Positions 17,340-25,175 of a stretch of 64,000 nt of DNA are shown in pieces (within the stretch, counting starts at the first letter, position 1; each line of letters begins with the position of its first letter). The stretch spans positions 1 to 64,000 of the forward strand of contig JAFLTT010000007.1 in NCBI GenBank assembly GCA_022509165.1, written 5' to 3'. The position numbers were made by a program, and so were the translations under genes. Under the pieces are notes generated by a model. The model saw nothing but the letters and a program-made list of their open reading frames with translations, had not been told where the DNA came from and did no database searches. This stretch comes from Muribaculaceae bacterium (lineage in GTDB: Bacteria > Bacteroidota > Bacteroidia > Bacteroidales > Muribaculaceae).

Positions 17340-17894
17340 TTAATTCTCTCCAAACATTTTATGCATCTCCAAGAAACGAGCCAACGACCCCGGACCGAAG
17401 CGGTTCATCTGTTTAATTACGTCTTCTAAAGGTTTTTCTTTGGTCAGATCACCACTTTTAGAATAGAATTTATCGGCATAACATATCAGCTTCTCGAGCA
17501 AAGTTTCCGGTAAAAAATCTTTTGGAGGAAGGGGGAGATTATTTTTCAATATTTCATGTGAGGTGATTCCGGCGCCTATATGAGTTGCACAAACTCTGGC
17601 ATATTGATCAAGGCCATGAACCTTAAGGATAGCTTCTCCTTCTAACCCATGACGAAGATAGGGAAGGGATCCGAAAGCATGTATATCAGGTGCATGGCAA
17701 TTTACCACACCTATATCATGTAGAAGAGCTGCACAATAAATATCATGGGGATTTAAAGCAAGTTCTTTCTCTTTCCATATTTTAAGAGCCTTCCTTGCCA
17801 CTTGTTCAGAATGTGTCATGACAATTTTTTTTAATAAAAAATTGTCATGACAATAATTATGGAAAAGCCAGTTTATATCAAAGATAAAAGGCAT
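17340..17894 (-). CDS. HD-domain protein, predicted phosphohydrolase
   Basis: A 184-residue cytoplasmic protein with an HD metal-binding domain. His28 (THSEQVARKAL) and the LLHDIGV motif (near residues 56-62) supply the first metal ligands, with further candidates in THIGAGI near 105-111 and YADKFYSKSGD near 142-152. HD proteins of this size are usually phosphohydrolases on nucleotides or phosphate esters; the substrate is unknown. The ATG at 17894 is favoured because relatives carry a similar N-terminal helix before the first His; an in-frame ATG also occurs at 17819. A perfect 17-bp inverted repeat lies inside codons 15-27. It is a probable single gene between lptD and ilvE. Confidence 0.82.
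   Translation of the reverse strand: MPFIFDINWLFHNYCHDNFLLKKIVMTHSEQVARKALKIWKEKELALNPHDIYCAALLHDIGVVNCHAPDIHAFGSLPYLRHGLEGEAILKVHGLDQYARVCATHIGAGITSHEILKNNLPLPPKDFLPETLLEKLICYADKFYSKSGDLTKEKPLEDVIKQMNRFGPGSLARFLEMHKMFGEN
17814..17852. repeat. Perfect 17-bp inverted repeat inside the HD-domain gene
   Basis: Arms TGTCATGACAATTTTTT (17814-17830) and AAAAAATTGTCATGACA (17836-17852) are exact reverse complements around a 5-nt loop. Each arm also contains the palindrome TGTCATGACA. The repeat lies within the coding region for residues 15-27 of the HD protein and covers the in-frame ATG at 17819. Confidence 0.95.
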
Positions 17895-17953
17895 TTTCAG
17901 AGACTGTACTCTAACTTATATTTAAATTCAGACGAGAGGAAAACATTTGACTC

Positions 17954-18979
17954 TCAGTCTAAAATCACACACCAGTTGTGAGTATCAGGTGCTTCACCAT
18001 ATTGTATGGCTCTGATAGCGTTGTATAGGGCAGTAGAAATTGGTCCGGGTTGGTTGTCAGGTGCGATGATATACGACTTGCCGGTATCAAGGTCATCCAC
18101 TTGTCCGATAGGAGAGCAGACTGCTGCAGTACCACAAGCCCCTGCCTCTTCAAATTCTGATATTTCTTCGAGGGGGATATTTCTTTTCTCTATCTTAAGC
18201 CCCATGTCTTTAGCAATTTCCTGAAGACTCATATTAGTGATAGAGGGTAGAATTGACTCACTTTGTGGAGTGACGTAAGTATTATTCTTGATACCATAAA
18301 AATTAGCTGCTCCACATTCATCAATATATTTCTTTTCCTTTGGATCGAGATAGAGAATGTTGGAATAACCAAGTTCATGAGCTTTTTCACCTGCTTGCAA
18401 AGAAGCTCCATAGTTGCCGCCGACTTTAATAGATCCTGTTCCCTTCGGAGCCACACGGTCATACTCACGAGTGATGCATACTTTCATGGGTTTGAAACCT
18501 GACTTGAAATAAGGACCCACGGGAGATACAAACATCACAACCAGGAATTCAGTAGCACTGCTGACACCTATTTTGGGCGACACACCAATTTCCAACGGAC
18601 GGATATAAAGGGACGCCCCTGTTCCATAAGGAGGAACGAACCTTTCATTTAATTTCACTACCTTTTTTACCATTTCACAGAAAAGGTCTACAGGCATTGG
18701 AGCCATCAACATTCTTTCCGCAGTGCGGATAAAACGTTTAGCATTTTCATCCATTCGGAAAATACGAATTTTGCCATCTTTTCCTCTGAAAGCCTTTAAA
18801 CCTTCGAATGATTCCTGACCGTAATGCAGACAAACGGCTGCCATATGCATTGGAATATATTCAGAGTCAGAGACTTCTATTTCGCCCCACTTACCATCCT
18901 TGTATGTGCAACGGACATTATAATCTGTGGGCAAATAACTAAATGATAATTGTGACCAATCGATATCAGTTGAGTTCAT
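17954..18979 (-). CDS. ilvE: Branched-chain amino acid aminotransferase
   Basis: PLP enzyme interconverting Leu, Ile and Val with their 2-oxo acids. The 341-residue product fits the eukaryote-like class (BCAT type II). Motifs: HYGQESFEGLKAFRG near residues 52-66, ERMLMAPMP near 87-95, the PLP-lysine region TGSIKVGGNYGASL near 180-193, and DECGAANFYGI near 220-230. The late GAGACGTAA-type loop appears as EEAGACGTAAVCSPIG. It lies 28 bp downstream of a small secreted-protein gene on the same strand, and no other ilv genes are nearby. Confidence 0.96.
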   Translation of the reverse strand: MNSTDIDWSQLSFSYLPTDYNVRCTYKDGKWGEIEVSDSEYIPMHMAAVCLHYGQESFEGLKAFRGKDGKIRIFRMDENAKRFIRTAERMLMAPMPVDLFCEMVKKVVKLNERFVPPYGTGASLYIRPLEIGVSPKIGVSSATEFLVVMFVSPVGPYFKSGFKPMKVCITREYDRVAPKGTGSIKVGGNYGASLQAGEKAHELGYSNILYLDPKEKKYIDECGAANFYGIKNNTYVTPQSESILPSITNMSLQEIAKDMGLKIEKRNIPLEEISEFEEAGACGTAAVCSPIGQVDDLDTGKSYIIAPDNQPGPISTALYNAIRAIQYGEAPDTHNWCVILD

Positions 18980-19007
18980 ATTAATTTAATGTAAAAATGA
19001 GAAAATG

Positions 19008-19346
19008 TCAGATTGCGAGCTTGCAGGAATTATCATTTGTCTTAATGATATAAATTCCATGAGAATCAATATGATATTCAAAAAGACCCGGTTCCAGTCT
19101 TTGAGATGAAATTAACTTTCCCAGAATAGAAAAAATTCTAACTTCTGTGGGTTGATTCACTTTTACAAGTATGGTATTGGGCGCTGAAAACACTTCGATA
19201 TCAGGAAGGGAACTTACGGGTTTAAAATTACCCATAGAAGTTTTAGATTCTTGCCATTCGTTATATGGTTGCTGAGCCATCAATCCGGGTCCGCATAAAC
19301 CCAGACTTAAAAAGCTTGTGACAAGATTTTTTTTGAAGAGTTTCAT
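19008..19346 (-). CDS. Small exported protein resembling a type IX secretion C-terminal domain
   Basis: A 112-residue protein with a signal peptide (basic start, then LVTSFLSLGLCGPGLMA, cleavage near MAQ). The mature part of about 85 residues is beta-rich. VKVNQPTEVRIFSILGKLISSQRLEPGLFEYHIDSHGIYIIKT has the pattern of the T9SS type A sorting domain: a strand with I-F-S-x-x-G, a turn, L-x-x-G, a G-x-Y-x-x-K strand and a short hydrophobic end, but no cargo domain precedes it. It could be a tail-only remnant or a small adapter. Function unknown. It lies between the rpsA terminator and ilvE. Confidence 0.7.
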   Translation of the reverse strand: MKLFKKNLVTSFLSLGLCGPGLMAQQPYNEWQESKTSMGNFKPVSSLPDIEVFSAPNTILVKVNQPTEVRIFSILGKLISSQRLEPGLFEYHIDSHGIYIIKTNDNSCKLAI

Positions 19347-19384
19347 CAGTATTAATTACGAGTAAAATTAATAAAAAAATTAAT

Positions 19385-19418
19385 AAAAAAAATGGAAAAA
19401 CCGAAGTTTCTCCATTTT
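19385..19418 (-). terminator. rpsA terminator with UUCG loop
   Basis: On the minus strand a stem of about 13 bp (AAAATGGAGAAAC with GTTTTTCCATTTT, one G-U pair) closes a TTCG tetraloop and is followed by a T run. It sits 23 bp after the rpsA stop codon and separates rpsA from the small exported-protein gene. Confidence 0.92.
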
Positions 19419-19440
19419 CTATTTTCGAGGGGTAAAAAGA

Positions 19441-21231
19441 TTATTTTTTACCTTCTTTCTGCAATTGTTCTTTCAATGCCTGAAGAGCTCCAAGGTCACC
19501 CAAGGTAGTTTTTTCTACATTCTGAGTGAGTTGCGGTTGTTCCTCTTCCTTACGAGTTTTCTTTGTAGCAGCTTTCTGAGCTTTAGTCTCAGCTTTAGTT
19601 GCATCTTCGGCTATACGGCTGTGTGAAAGAATGATACGTTTGCTATCTTTATTGAATTCAAGCACTTTGAATTTGAGTTTCTCGTCAAGTTTAGCTTGAG
19701 TGCCATCTTCTTTTACAAGATGTTTGGGAGTAGCAAAACCTTCAACGCCATATTCAAGAGCAATCACTGCACCTTTGTCCATGAGTTCAGTAATCGTACC
19801 TTCATGAACTGAACCTACTGTAAAGATAGTTTCGAAAACGTCCCAAGGATTCTCTTCGAGTTGCTTGTGTCCAAGAGAGAGACGACGGTTGTCTTTGTCT
19901 ATTTCAAGAACCTGAACTTCAATTTCATTGCCTATCTGAGTAAATTCAGAAGGATGTTTGATTTTCTTAGTCCAAGATAAGTCAGAAATATGGATCAGAC
20001 CGTCAACGCCTTCTTCGATTTCAACAAATACACCGAAGTTGGTAAAGTTTCTTACCTTAGCGGTGTGACGTGAACCGATAGAATACTTGGTATCGATATT
20101 TTCCCAAGGATCGTTTTTGAGTTGTTTGATACCAAGGCTCATCTTACGGTCGTCGCGATCGAGAGTGAGCACTACTGCTTCGATTTCATCGCCAACTTTG
20201 AGGAAATCTTGTGCGCTGCGCAAATGCTGGCTCCAAGACATTTCAGAAACATGAACAAGTCCTTCCACGCCCGGTTGAACCTCAACGAATGCGCCATAAT
20301 CAGCCATCACAACAACTTTACCTGAAATCTTGTCACCAACCTTAACATTCTGGTCGAGTGCATCCCAAGGATGGGGTAGAAGTTGTTTTACACCAAGTGC
20401 AATACGTTTCTTTTCGTTGTCGAAGTCAAGAATAACTACCTTGATATCCTGGTCTAATTCCACTACTTCGCGTGGGTCAGATACACGGCCCCATGAAAGG
20501 TCGGTGATATGTACCAGACCGTCTACTCCGCCAAGATCAACGAATACACCATAAGGAGTGATGTTCTTCACTTTACCCTCAAGTACCTGGCCTTTTTCAA
20601 GTTTAGAGATGATTTCTTTCTTCTGTGCTTCCAGTTCAGCTTCAATGAGAGCTTTGTGAGAAACCACTACATTCTTATATTCTTGGTTGATTTTCACAAC
20701 CTTGAATTCCATAGTTTTGTCTACGAAAACATCATAGTCACGAATAGGACGTACGTCGATCTGTGAACCGGGGAGGAAAGCCTCGATACCGAACACATCC
20801 ACGATCATACCGCCCTTAGTGCGGGACTTAACATAACCCTTGATGATTTCATCATTTTCAAGAGCTTGATTAACACGATCCCAACTACGGGTCTGACAAG
20901 CTTTTTTATGAGAGAGTTTAAGTTGTCCGTTCTTGTCTTCAAGGTTTTCGATGTAAACCTCTACTTCATCACCTACTTTGAGGTCGGGATTATAACGGAA
21001 TTCTGAAATCGGAATAATAGCATCAGATTTCATACCGATATCTACTCTCACTTCACGTTTTGAGATAGATTTGATGACACCGGTCACCACTTCATTGTCT
21101 TTAGCCGTCTTAAGAGATTCATCGTAGGTGTTGATTAATTCCTCTTTGCTCTTCGAACCGGCTGTTTCGCCATTAGCATAGGCTTCCCAATCGAAATCTT
21201 CGATAGGGGTTTGAACTTTTGATTCGCTCAT
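19441..21231 (-). CDS. rpsA: 30S ribosomal protein S1
   Basis: S1 binds mRNA single strands and loads them on the 30S subunit, a role that matters in a phylum with few Shine-Dalgarno sites. The 596-residue product contains six S1 repeats, recognisable from G-x-V-x-x-I/V...G-x-x-V/A...G-x-x-G/A/H blocks. Examples are VVTGVIKSISKREVRVDIG, LEGKVKNITPYGVFVDLGG, ISGKVVVMADYGAFVEV and HTAKVRNFTNFGVFVEI; the first two and last are divergent, as is usual. The C-terminal tail is rich in Lys, Glu and Gln. It is expressed from the promoter at 21289-21320 and ends at a UUCG terminator. Confidence 0.97.
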   Translation of the reverse strand: MSESKVQTPIEDFDWEAYANGETAGSKSKEELINTYDESLKTAKDNEVVTGVIKSISKREVRVDIGMKSDAIIPISEFRYNPDLKVGDEVEVYIENLEDKNGQLKLSHKKACQTRSWDRVNQALENDEIIKGYVKSRTKGGMIVDVFGIEAFLPGSQIDVRPIRDYDVFVDKTMEFKVVKINQEYKNVVVSHKALIEAELEAQKKEIISKLEKGQVLEGKVKNITPYGVFVDLGGVDGLVHITDLSWGRVSDPREVVELDQDIKVVILDFDNEKKRIALGVKQLLPHPWDALDQNVKVGDKISGKVVVMADYGAFVEVQPGVEGLVHVSEMSWSQHLRSAQDFLKVGDEIEAVVLTLDRDDRKMSLGIKQLKNDPWENIDTKYSIGSRHTAKVRNFTNFGVFVEIEEGVDGLIHISDLSWTKKIKHPSEFTQIGNEIEVQVLEIDKDNRRLSLGHKQLEENPWDVFETIFTVGSVHEGTITELMDKGAVIALEYGVEGFATPKHLVKEDGTQAKLDEKLKFKVLEFNKDSKRIILSHSRIAEDATKAETKAQKAATKKTRKEEEQPQLTQNVEKTTLGDLGALQALKEQLQKEGKK

Positions 21232-21288
21232 TAAAATTGGTTAATAATTAAGGTTATTTATTCACTATAAGGCACACGCCTCAGGTTG

Positions 21289-21320
21289 CAAAATTATATT
21301 AAAAATCATTAATTTGCAAA
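21289..21320 (-). promoter_or_regulatory. Promoter of rpsA
   Basis: On the minus strand TTTG (21320-21317) and TAATTTTG (21296-21289) are 20 bp apart, a full consensus match. A small AGGC/GCCT hairpin (21270-21281) follows near the expected transcription start, ahead of an AT-rich leader of about 50 nt. Confidence 0.75.
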
Positions 21321-21386
21321 TTCCGTAGTATTAATAAATATAAATATGGAATAATGAGACCTTACACCGAGTAAAGAAAAAGGATG

Positions 21387-23048
21387 TTATAAAGCCAACA
21401 TTTCATTCTCTCTGGTTAGCATCTGGAGATACTGCTGACGGTCTTCTTCTACCATTTCATCAAATTTTGCCGCATTAAAGCGTATATATTCTTCTCGCTG
21501 GCGCCACCATTCATTGAACCTCCGACCAATCCACTGTAATTCCAATTCATTATAATTATCCATGGCTTCCTTTAGGATGCTATCAGTATCGACAGGATTC
21601 TCCGATTCAAGAGCCTTTTCAAGGTATTCTCGTGGTATAATAGCACCTCCCAGGTCAACCCATTTAGAAGCAGGGACATTGTCATTTTCCGGGAACTTAC
21701 CCTCGGGTAGGGTTATGGAAAGATATTTAAAAATAGCTGTAGTATATAAAGACTTTGCACGTTCAAGAGCTGCCCTTGTAAATTTCATACCTTTGTATCG
21801 CATATACAAGTCATCATCGGCAGGACGTGTGAGCAAATCCTCGATAGTAGAAATAGCATTGAGCATCGTGTCTACTGTGAAAGGATTGAGCACATTGAAT
21901 GTAATATGATCATGAAGAGGCAATTTCCTCTTAAGACGGCGGTCGCGCGTGGGCCATTTCATTTCATCCCGAAGAAGTCCGCAAGATCTTAGCATTACAG
22001 CCGGGACAACTACTGTGGCACCTCGTTCATCCCCGAAAAGATATGAAAAGGGAAACTCCGAGGAATCCGGATGTGTCTTATGCGATCCCATAAGCAAAGA
22101 GAAAGCTCCAACTTTTGCCCCCAACATCAGGTAAGAACCGGAAGATGTCTTGACCCCTCTCTCCAACACGCCCCAATGTACGGGCCCCAGCTTATACATA
22201 TGGTTGCTCTGGTTGGTAGAACTTCCTGCATTCATAAAAGAAGTCTGGCAACCAATCAGAAGAGTGCCTTTGTGCATACTCACGGTATATGGTCCGGCCA
22301 GCACAGAATGTGCCTCGCCATTTTCAAGAGAGCAATTGGAAAAGAAAAGTGAATCGTGTGCACTGAAGCCATGAGACAAAACCGCTCCTTGTCCTACATA
22401 GCAGTTAGTGACCATTGCTTTTGATTCAAGACGACCGTCTTCAAGAATAAAGTTTTCTGCTTCTACACCACTTCCTACAAAAGTGAAAGATTTTCCCGGA
22501 GAGGCATTATTGATAAGTGATCCATTTTCAAGCCGGGAGGCACCGTCTACTGTTACTTCCCTTCCTATACTTACATTTCTTATGGGTCCACAATTCTTTA
22601 CTACAGCCCCTTCTCCAATTTCAGGAGGGGTAATTTTTGAATCGATAAAATCCCGGATATGGTGTTCTAATTGATTCTGCACCCAGCGGGGTTCTCTTGC
22701 CATAAGAGTAGCAATCTGAGAGGATAACCCGGGATAAATATAGACACTTCGTGAGCCGGATTCATCAAGCACGGCAGCAAGAGTGCCTACACCGTGAGGG
22801 GCCTCCGGATCGAAAACAATTGAGTCTACATTTTCTATTACTGCGTTTTCTTTTATTTGACATCCCGAAATACCACCGGGTATATTTCTTAGCACTGCAC
22901 CGGTATGGATTTCTACCGGGCCGCTGAATCTGACATTGTGGATGTTGTCAAGATCAAGCTCCGGAGAAACCTTAATATCAGACCAGTCGGAAGACGAGCA
23001 ACCTTGTGATTTCAAAGTTTGAATTTCTTGTTGCGACAGTGCTTTCAT
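21387..23048 (-). CDS. DUF4954 family protein, predicted left-handed beta-helix
   Basis: A 553-residue cytoplasmic protein. Its first half carries irregular hexapeptide-type repeats (VEIHTGAVLRNIPGG, IKENAVIENVDSI, IGREVTVDGASRLENGSLI, GVEAENFILEDGRL, VGQGAVLSHG), the pattern of a left-handed parallel beta-helix found in acyl- and nucleotidyl-transferase C-termini. The second half is helical and charged (LELQWIGRRFNEWWRQREEY). It matches what I know of the DUF4954 family of Bacteroidota, whose function is not established; a sugar-nucleotide or acyl-transferase role would be a guess. It is 10 bp downstream of hflX, so the two are likely cotranscribed. Confidence 0.75.
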   Translation of the reverse strand: MKALSQQEIQTLKSQGCSSSDWSDIKVSPELDLDNIHNVRFSGPVEIHTGAVLRNIPGGISGCQIKENAVIENVDSIVFDPEAPHGVGTLAAVLDESGSRSVYIYPGLSSQIATLMAREPRWVQNQLEHHIRDFIDSKITPPEIGEGAVVKNCGPIRNVSIGREVTVDGASRLENGSLINNASPGKSFTFVGSGVEAENFILEDGRLESKAMVTNCYVGQGAVLSHGFSAHDSLFFSNCSLENGEAHSVLAGPYTVSMHKGTLLIGCQTSFMNAGSSTNQSNHMYKLGPVHWGVLERGVKTSSGSYLMLGAKVGAFSLLMGSHKTHPDSSEFPFSYLFGDERGATVVVPAVMLRSCGLLRDEMKWPTRDRRLKRKLPLHDHITFNVLNPFTVDTMLNAISTIEDLLTRPADDDLYMRYKGMKFTRAALERAKSLYTTAIFKYLSITLPEGKFPENDNVPASKWVDLGGAIIPREYLEKALESENPVDTDSILKEAMDNYNELELQWIGRRFNEWWRQREEYIRFNAAKFDEMVEEDRQQYLQMLTRENEMLAL

Positions 23049-23058
23049 AATTTAGGAA

Positions 23059-24300
23059 TCAATCTTCTGGGTTATCCTGGTTAAAATCCTCGTCATACTT
23101 CTGGAAAAGGAAGTCGTTATAGGGGAATCTTTCAGCATGAATTTCCCTTGCCTTTTCATAAAGAAGATTTTTCAATGCATCGATATTAATATGTTCCTTA
23201 GCTGAAATGAATACACAATTGTTGGCCATTCTTGCCATCCATGATTCACGGAAACTGTCTAAAGAGATATTTTCTCTTGTAGCCGGAGTAAGGTCGTCGG
23301 GGTCTTTAGGGCTATAAGTAAAAGCATCTATCTTATTGAAGACCATTATAACAGGTATAGGTTTGTCGCCACATACCTGTCTTAGAGTCTCGTTCACCAC
23401 TTCTATCTGTTCTTCGAAACCGGGATGCGAGATATCTACCACATGTACGAGCATATCAGCCTCTCTAACCTCATCAAGAGTGGATTTGAATGAATCTACA
23501 AGATGTGTCGGAAGTTTTCTGATAAAACCTACAGTATCAGTAAGAAGGAAAGGGAGATTATCGATAATCACTTTCCTTACCGTGGTGTCAAGTGTGGCAA
23601 AAAGTTTATTTTCTGCAAATACCTCGCTTTTGCTCAGAAGATTCATAAGAGTAGACTTACCCACGTTAGTGTATCCTACTAATGCAACACGAGTTAGTTT
23701 ACCACGGTTTTTTCTTTGAACACTTTTCTGCCTGTCAATGTGCCGTAGTTCTTCCTTTAATCTTGATATTTTATCCAGGATTATACGTCGGTCTGTTTCA
23801 ATCTGAGTTTCACCGGGACCTCTCATACCTATACCACCTCTTTGCCTTTCGAGGTGAGTCCACATTCTGGTAAGACGCGGTAAGAGATATTGATACTGAG
23901 CTAATTCTACTTGAGTTCGGGCAGTGGCAGTCTGAGCTCTTTTGGCAAAAATATCAAGAATAAGGCTGGTACGATCCAGAATTTTAACCTTCAGTTCATT
24001 TTCGATGTTGGCAACTTGTTTTGTGGAAAGATCATCGTCAAAAATTACCAGCCCAATTTCGTTTTCCTCTACATATTGTCTGATTTCTTCCAGTTTACCT
24101 TTACCCACGTAAGTTCTTGGGTTGGGGTAATCAAGTTTCTGGATAAAATTTTTTACCGGTTCGGCGCCGGCCGTCTGCGCCAGGAAATCAAGTTCATCAA
24201 GATATTCTTTCACCTTGCTTTCTTCTTGACGTAGAGTCACGAGCCCCACGAGCACGGCTTTCTCATTAATTTCTTTATTTATTATATTATCTTCAATCAT
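23059..24300 (-). CDS. hflX: GTPase HflX
   Basis: Ribosome-associated GTPase that splits stalled 70S ribosomes under stress. The 413-residue protein has the HflX N-terminal domain (LDELDFLAQTAGAEPV, YVGKGKLEEI, VIFDDDLSTKQVANIE), the linker ERQRGGIGMRGPGETQ and then a TRAFAC GTPase domain. In the latter, VGYTNVGKSTLMN is the P loop, TLDTTVRK the switch I, LTDTVGFIRKLP the switch II and NKID the G4 motif. All nucleotide-binding residues appear intact. It lies upstream of the DUF4954 gene; the terminator of the preceding lipoprotein gene is between 24331 and 24366. Confidence 0.96.
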   Translation of the reverse strand: MIEDNIINKEINEKAVLVGLVTLRQEESKVKEYLDELDFLAQTAGAEPVKNFIQKLDYPNPRTYVGKGKLEEIRQYVEENEIGLVIFDDDLSTKQVANIENELKVKILDRTSLILDIFAKRAQTATARTQVELAQYQYLLPRLTRMWTHLERQRGGIGMRGPGETQIETDRRIILDKISRLKEELRHIDRQKSVQRKNRGKLTRVALVGYTNVGKSTLMNLLSKSEVFAENKLFATLDTTVRKVIIDNLPFLLTDTVGFIRKLPTHLVDSFKSTLDEVREADMLVHVVDISHPGFEEQIEVVNETLRQVCGDKPIPVIMVFNKIDAFTYSPKDPDDLTPATRENISLDSFRESWMARMANNCVFISAKEHINIDALKNLLYEKAREIHAERFPYNDFLFQKYDEDFNQDNPED

Positions 24301-24330
24301 GATTAAATTAGAAAAGATAAATCAGGGATT

Positions 24331-24366
24331 AAAAAGGGCAGAACCGGATAAACATCCCTCCTGCCC
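24331..24366 (-). terminator. Terminator of the OmpH-like gene
   Basis: On the minus strand GGGCAG (24366-24361) pairs with CTGCCC (24341-24336), with an inner GGAT/ATCC stem, followed by TTTTT. It stops transcription 29 bp after the OmpH-like lipoprotein gene and before hflX. Confidence 0.8.
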
Positions 24367-24394
24367 AAGATTCTTTATAATATCCAGAAAAAGG

Positions 24395-24994
24395 TTATTT
24401 CACTTTATTGTATCTTGCATTTAAACCTTCGATCACTTCATTGGTGATATCAAGCGCGGGGTTAATATAAAGTGTGGCTGCCTTGAAGAAAATGGCATCA
24501 TAGCCTTTTTTCATATTATAATCTTGAATGAAAGCTTCAATAGAGTCATTTACAGTCTTTTGAGCCAACATGGCGGTTGTCTCGAAATTGCTTTGAAGAG
24601 AAGCCACAGCTCTTTGTGCCTTATTCTGCAAGTCGGCATATTGTTGTTGGTCGGCTTTAAGTGAAGCTTCAGACAAGTAGCCGTTGTTTTGAAGTTTATT
24701 TTGCATTGTGGTTGCTAACGACTGTAGAGAATTTTCATGACGTTTCACTTCACTCTGCATGCTGCTTTGCATTCTAAGCATCTCTTCATTATAATCTTTG
24801 GCGAGATTGTAATTACTTAGTACGGAATCTAAATCTACATATCTGTAATTAGGAAGCATTGAATCTGAGCGAGCTATCATCCCGGATATTTTCGCATTGG
24901 TAAGTTCCTGGTTGTTTTCGTGTTTGCCACATGAAGAAGCCATGAAACACAAAACTATGCACAATAAGGAAGTGATTGAAAAAAACTTTCTCAT
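24395..24994 (-). CDS. OmpH/Skp-like lipoprotein
   Basis: A 199-residue exported protein of the OmpH (Skp) family; Skp is the periplasmic chaperone that holds unfolded outer-membrane proteins. The N-terminus ends in FMASSCGK with the lipobox Cys near residue 22, so this copy is probably membrane-anchored rather than soluble as in E. coli. The start of the mature part, YVDLDSVLSNY, resembles the VD-x-x-x-V-x-x-Y strand of Skp. It is followed by a long helical hairpin (EEMLRMQSSMQSEVKRHENSLQ, QQYADLQNKAQRAVASLQ). It is a single gene with its own terminator; two CAAATTTA (-7 type) sequences lie upstream at 25026 and 25042 without clear partners. Confidence 0.85.
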   Translation of the reverse strand: MRKFFSITSLLCIVLCFMASSCGKHENNQELTNAKISGMIARSDSMLPNYRYVDLDSVLSNYNLAKDYNEEMLRMQSSMQSEVKRHENSLQSLATTMQNKLQNNGYLSEASLKADQQQYADLQNKAQRAVASLQSNFETTAMLAQKTVNDSIEAFIQDYNMKKGYDAIFFKAATLYINPALDITNEVIEGLNARYNKVK

Positions 24995-25078
24995 TTTTCA
25001 GAGGTTTTCTTTGTTTTTTATTTTTCAAATTTAGTAATATGCAAATTTATAAAAAAAAGTGCAACTTGGAAAACAAGT

Positions 25079-25109
25079 TTTGAATAAAAGGAAAAAATGA
25101 GTACTTTTG
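25079..25109 (+). promoter_or_regulatory. Promoter of the pepD-muramidase cluster
   Basis: TTTG (25079-25082) and TACTTTTG (25102-25109) are 19 bp apart, a full match to the Bacteroidota promoter pattern. It would give a leader of about 60 nt before the first pepD gene. Confidence 0.75.
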
Positions 25110-25175
25110 GAGAATTAAAGACTTTCGTCATTAAAAGAAAAGAAGAAAAGAAGTACCGAAGAAAAAATAATACCA

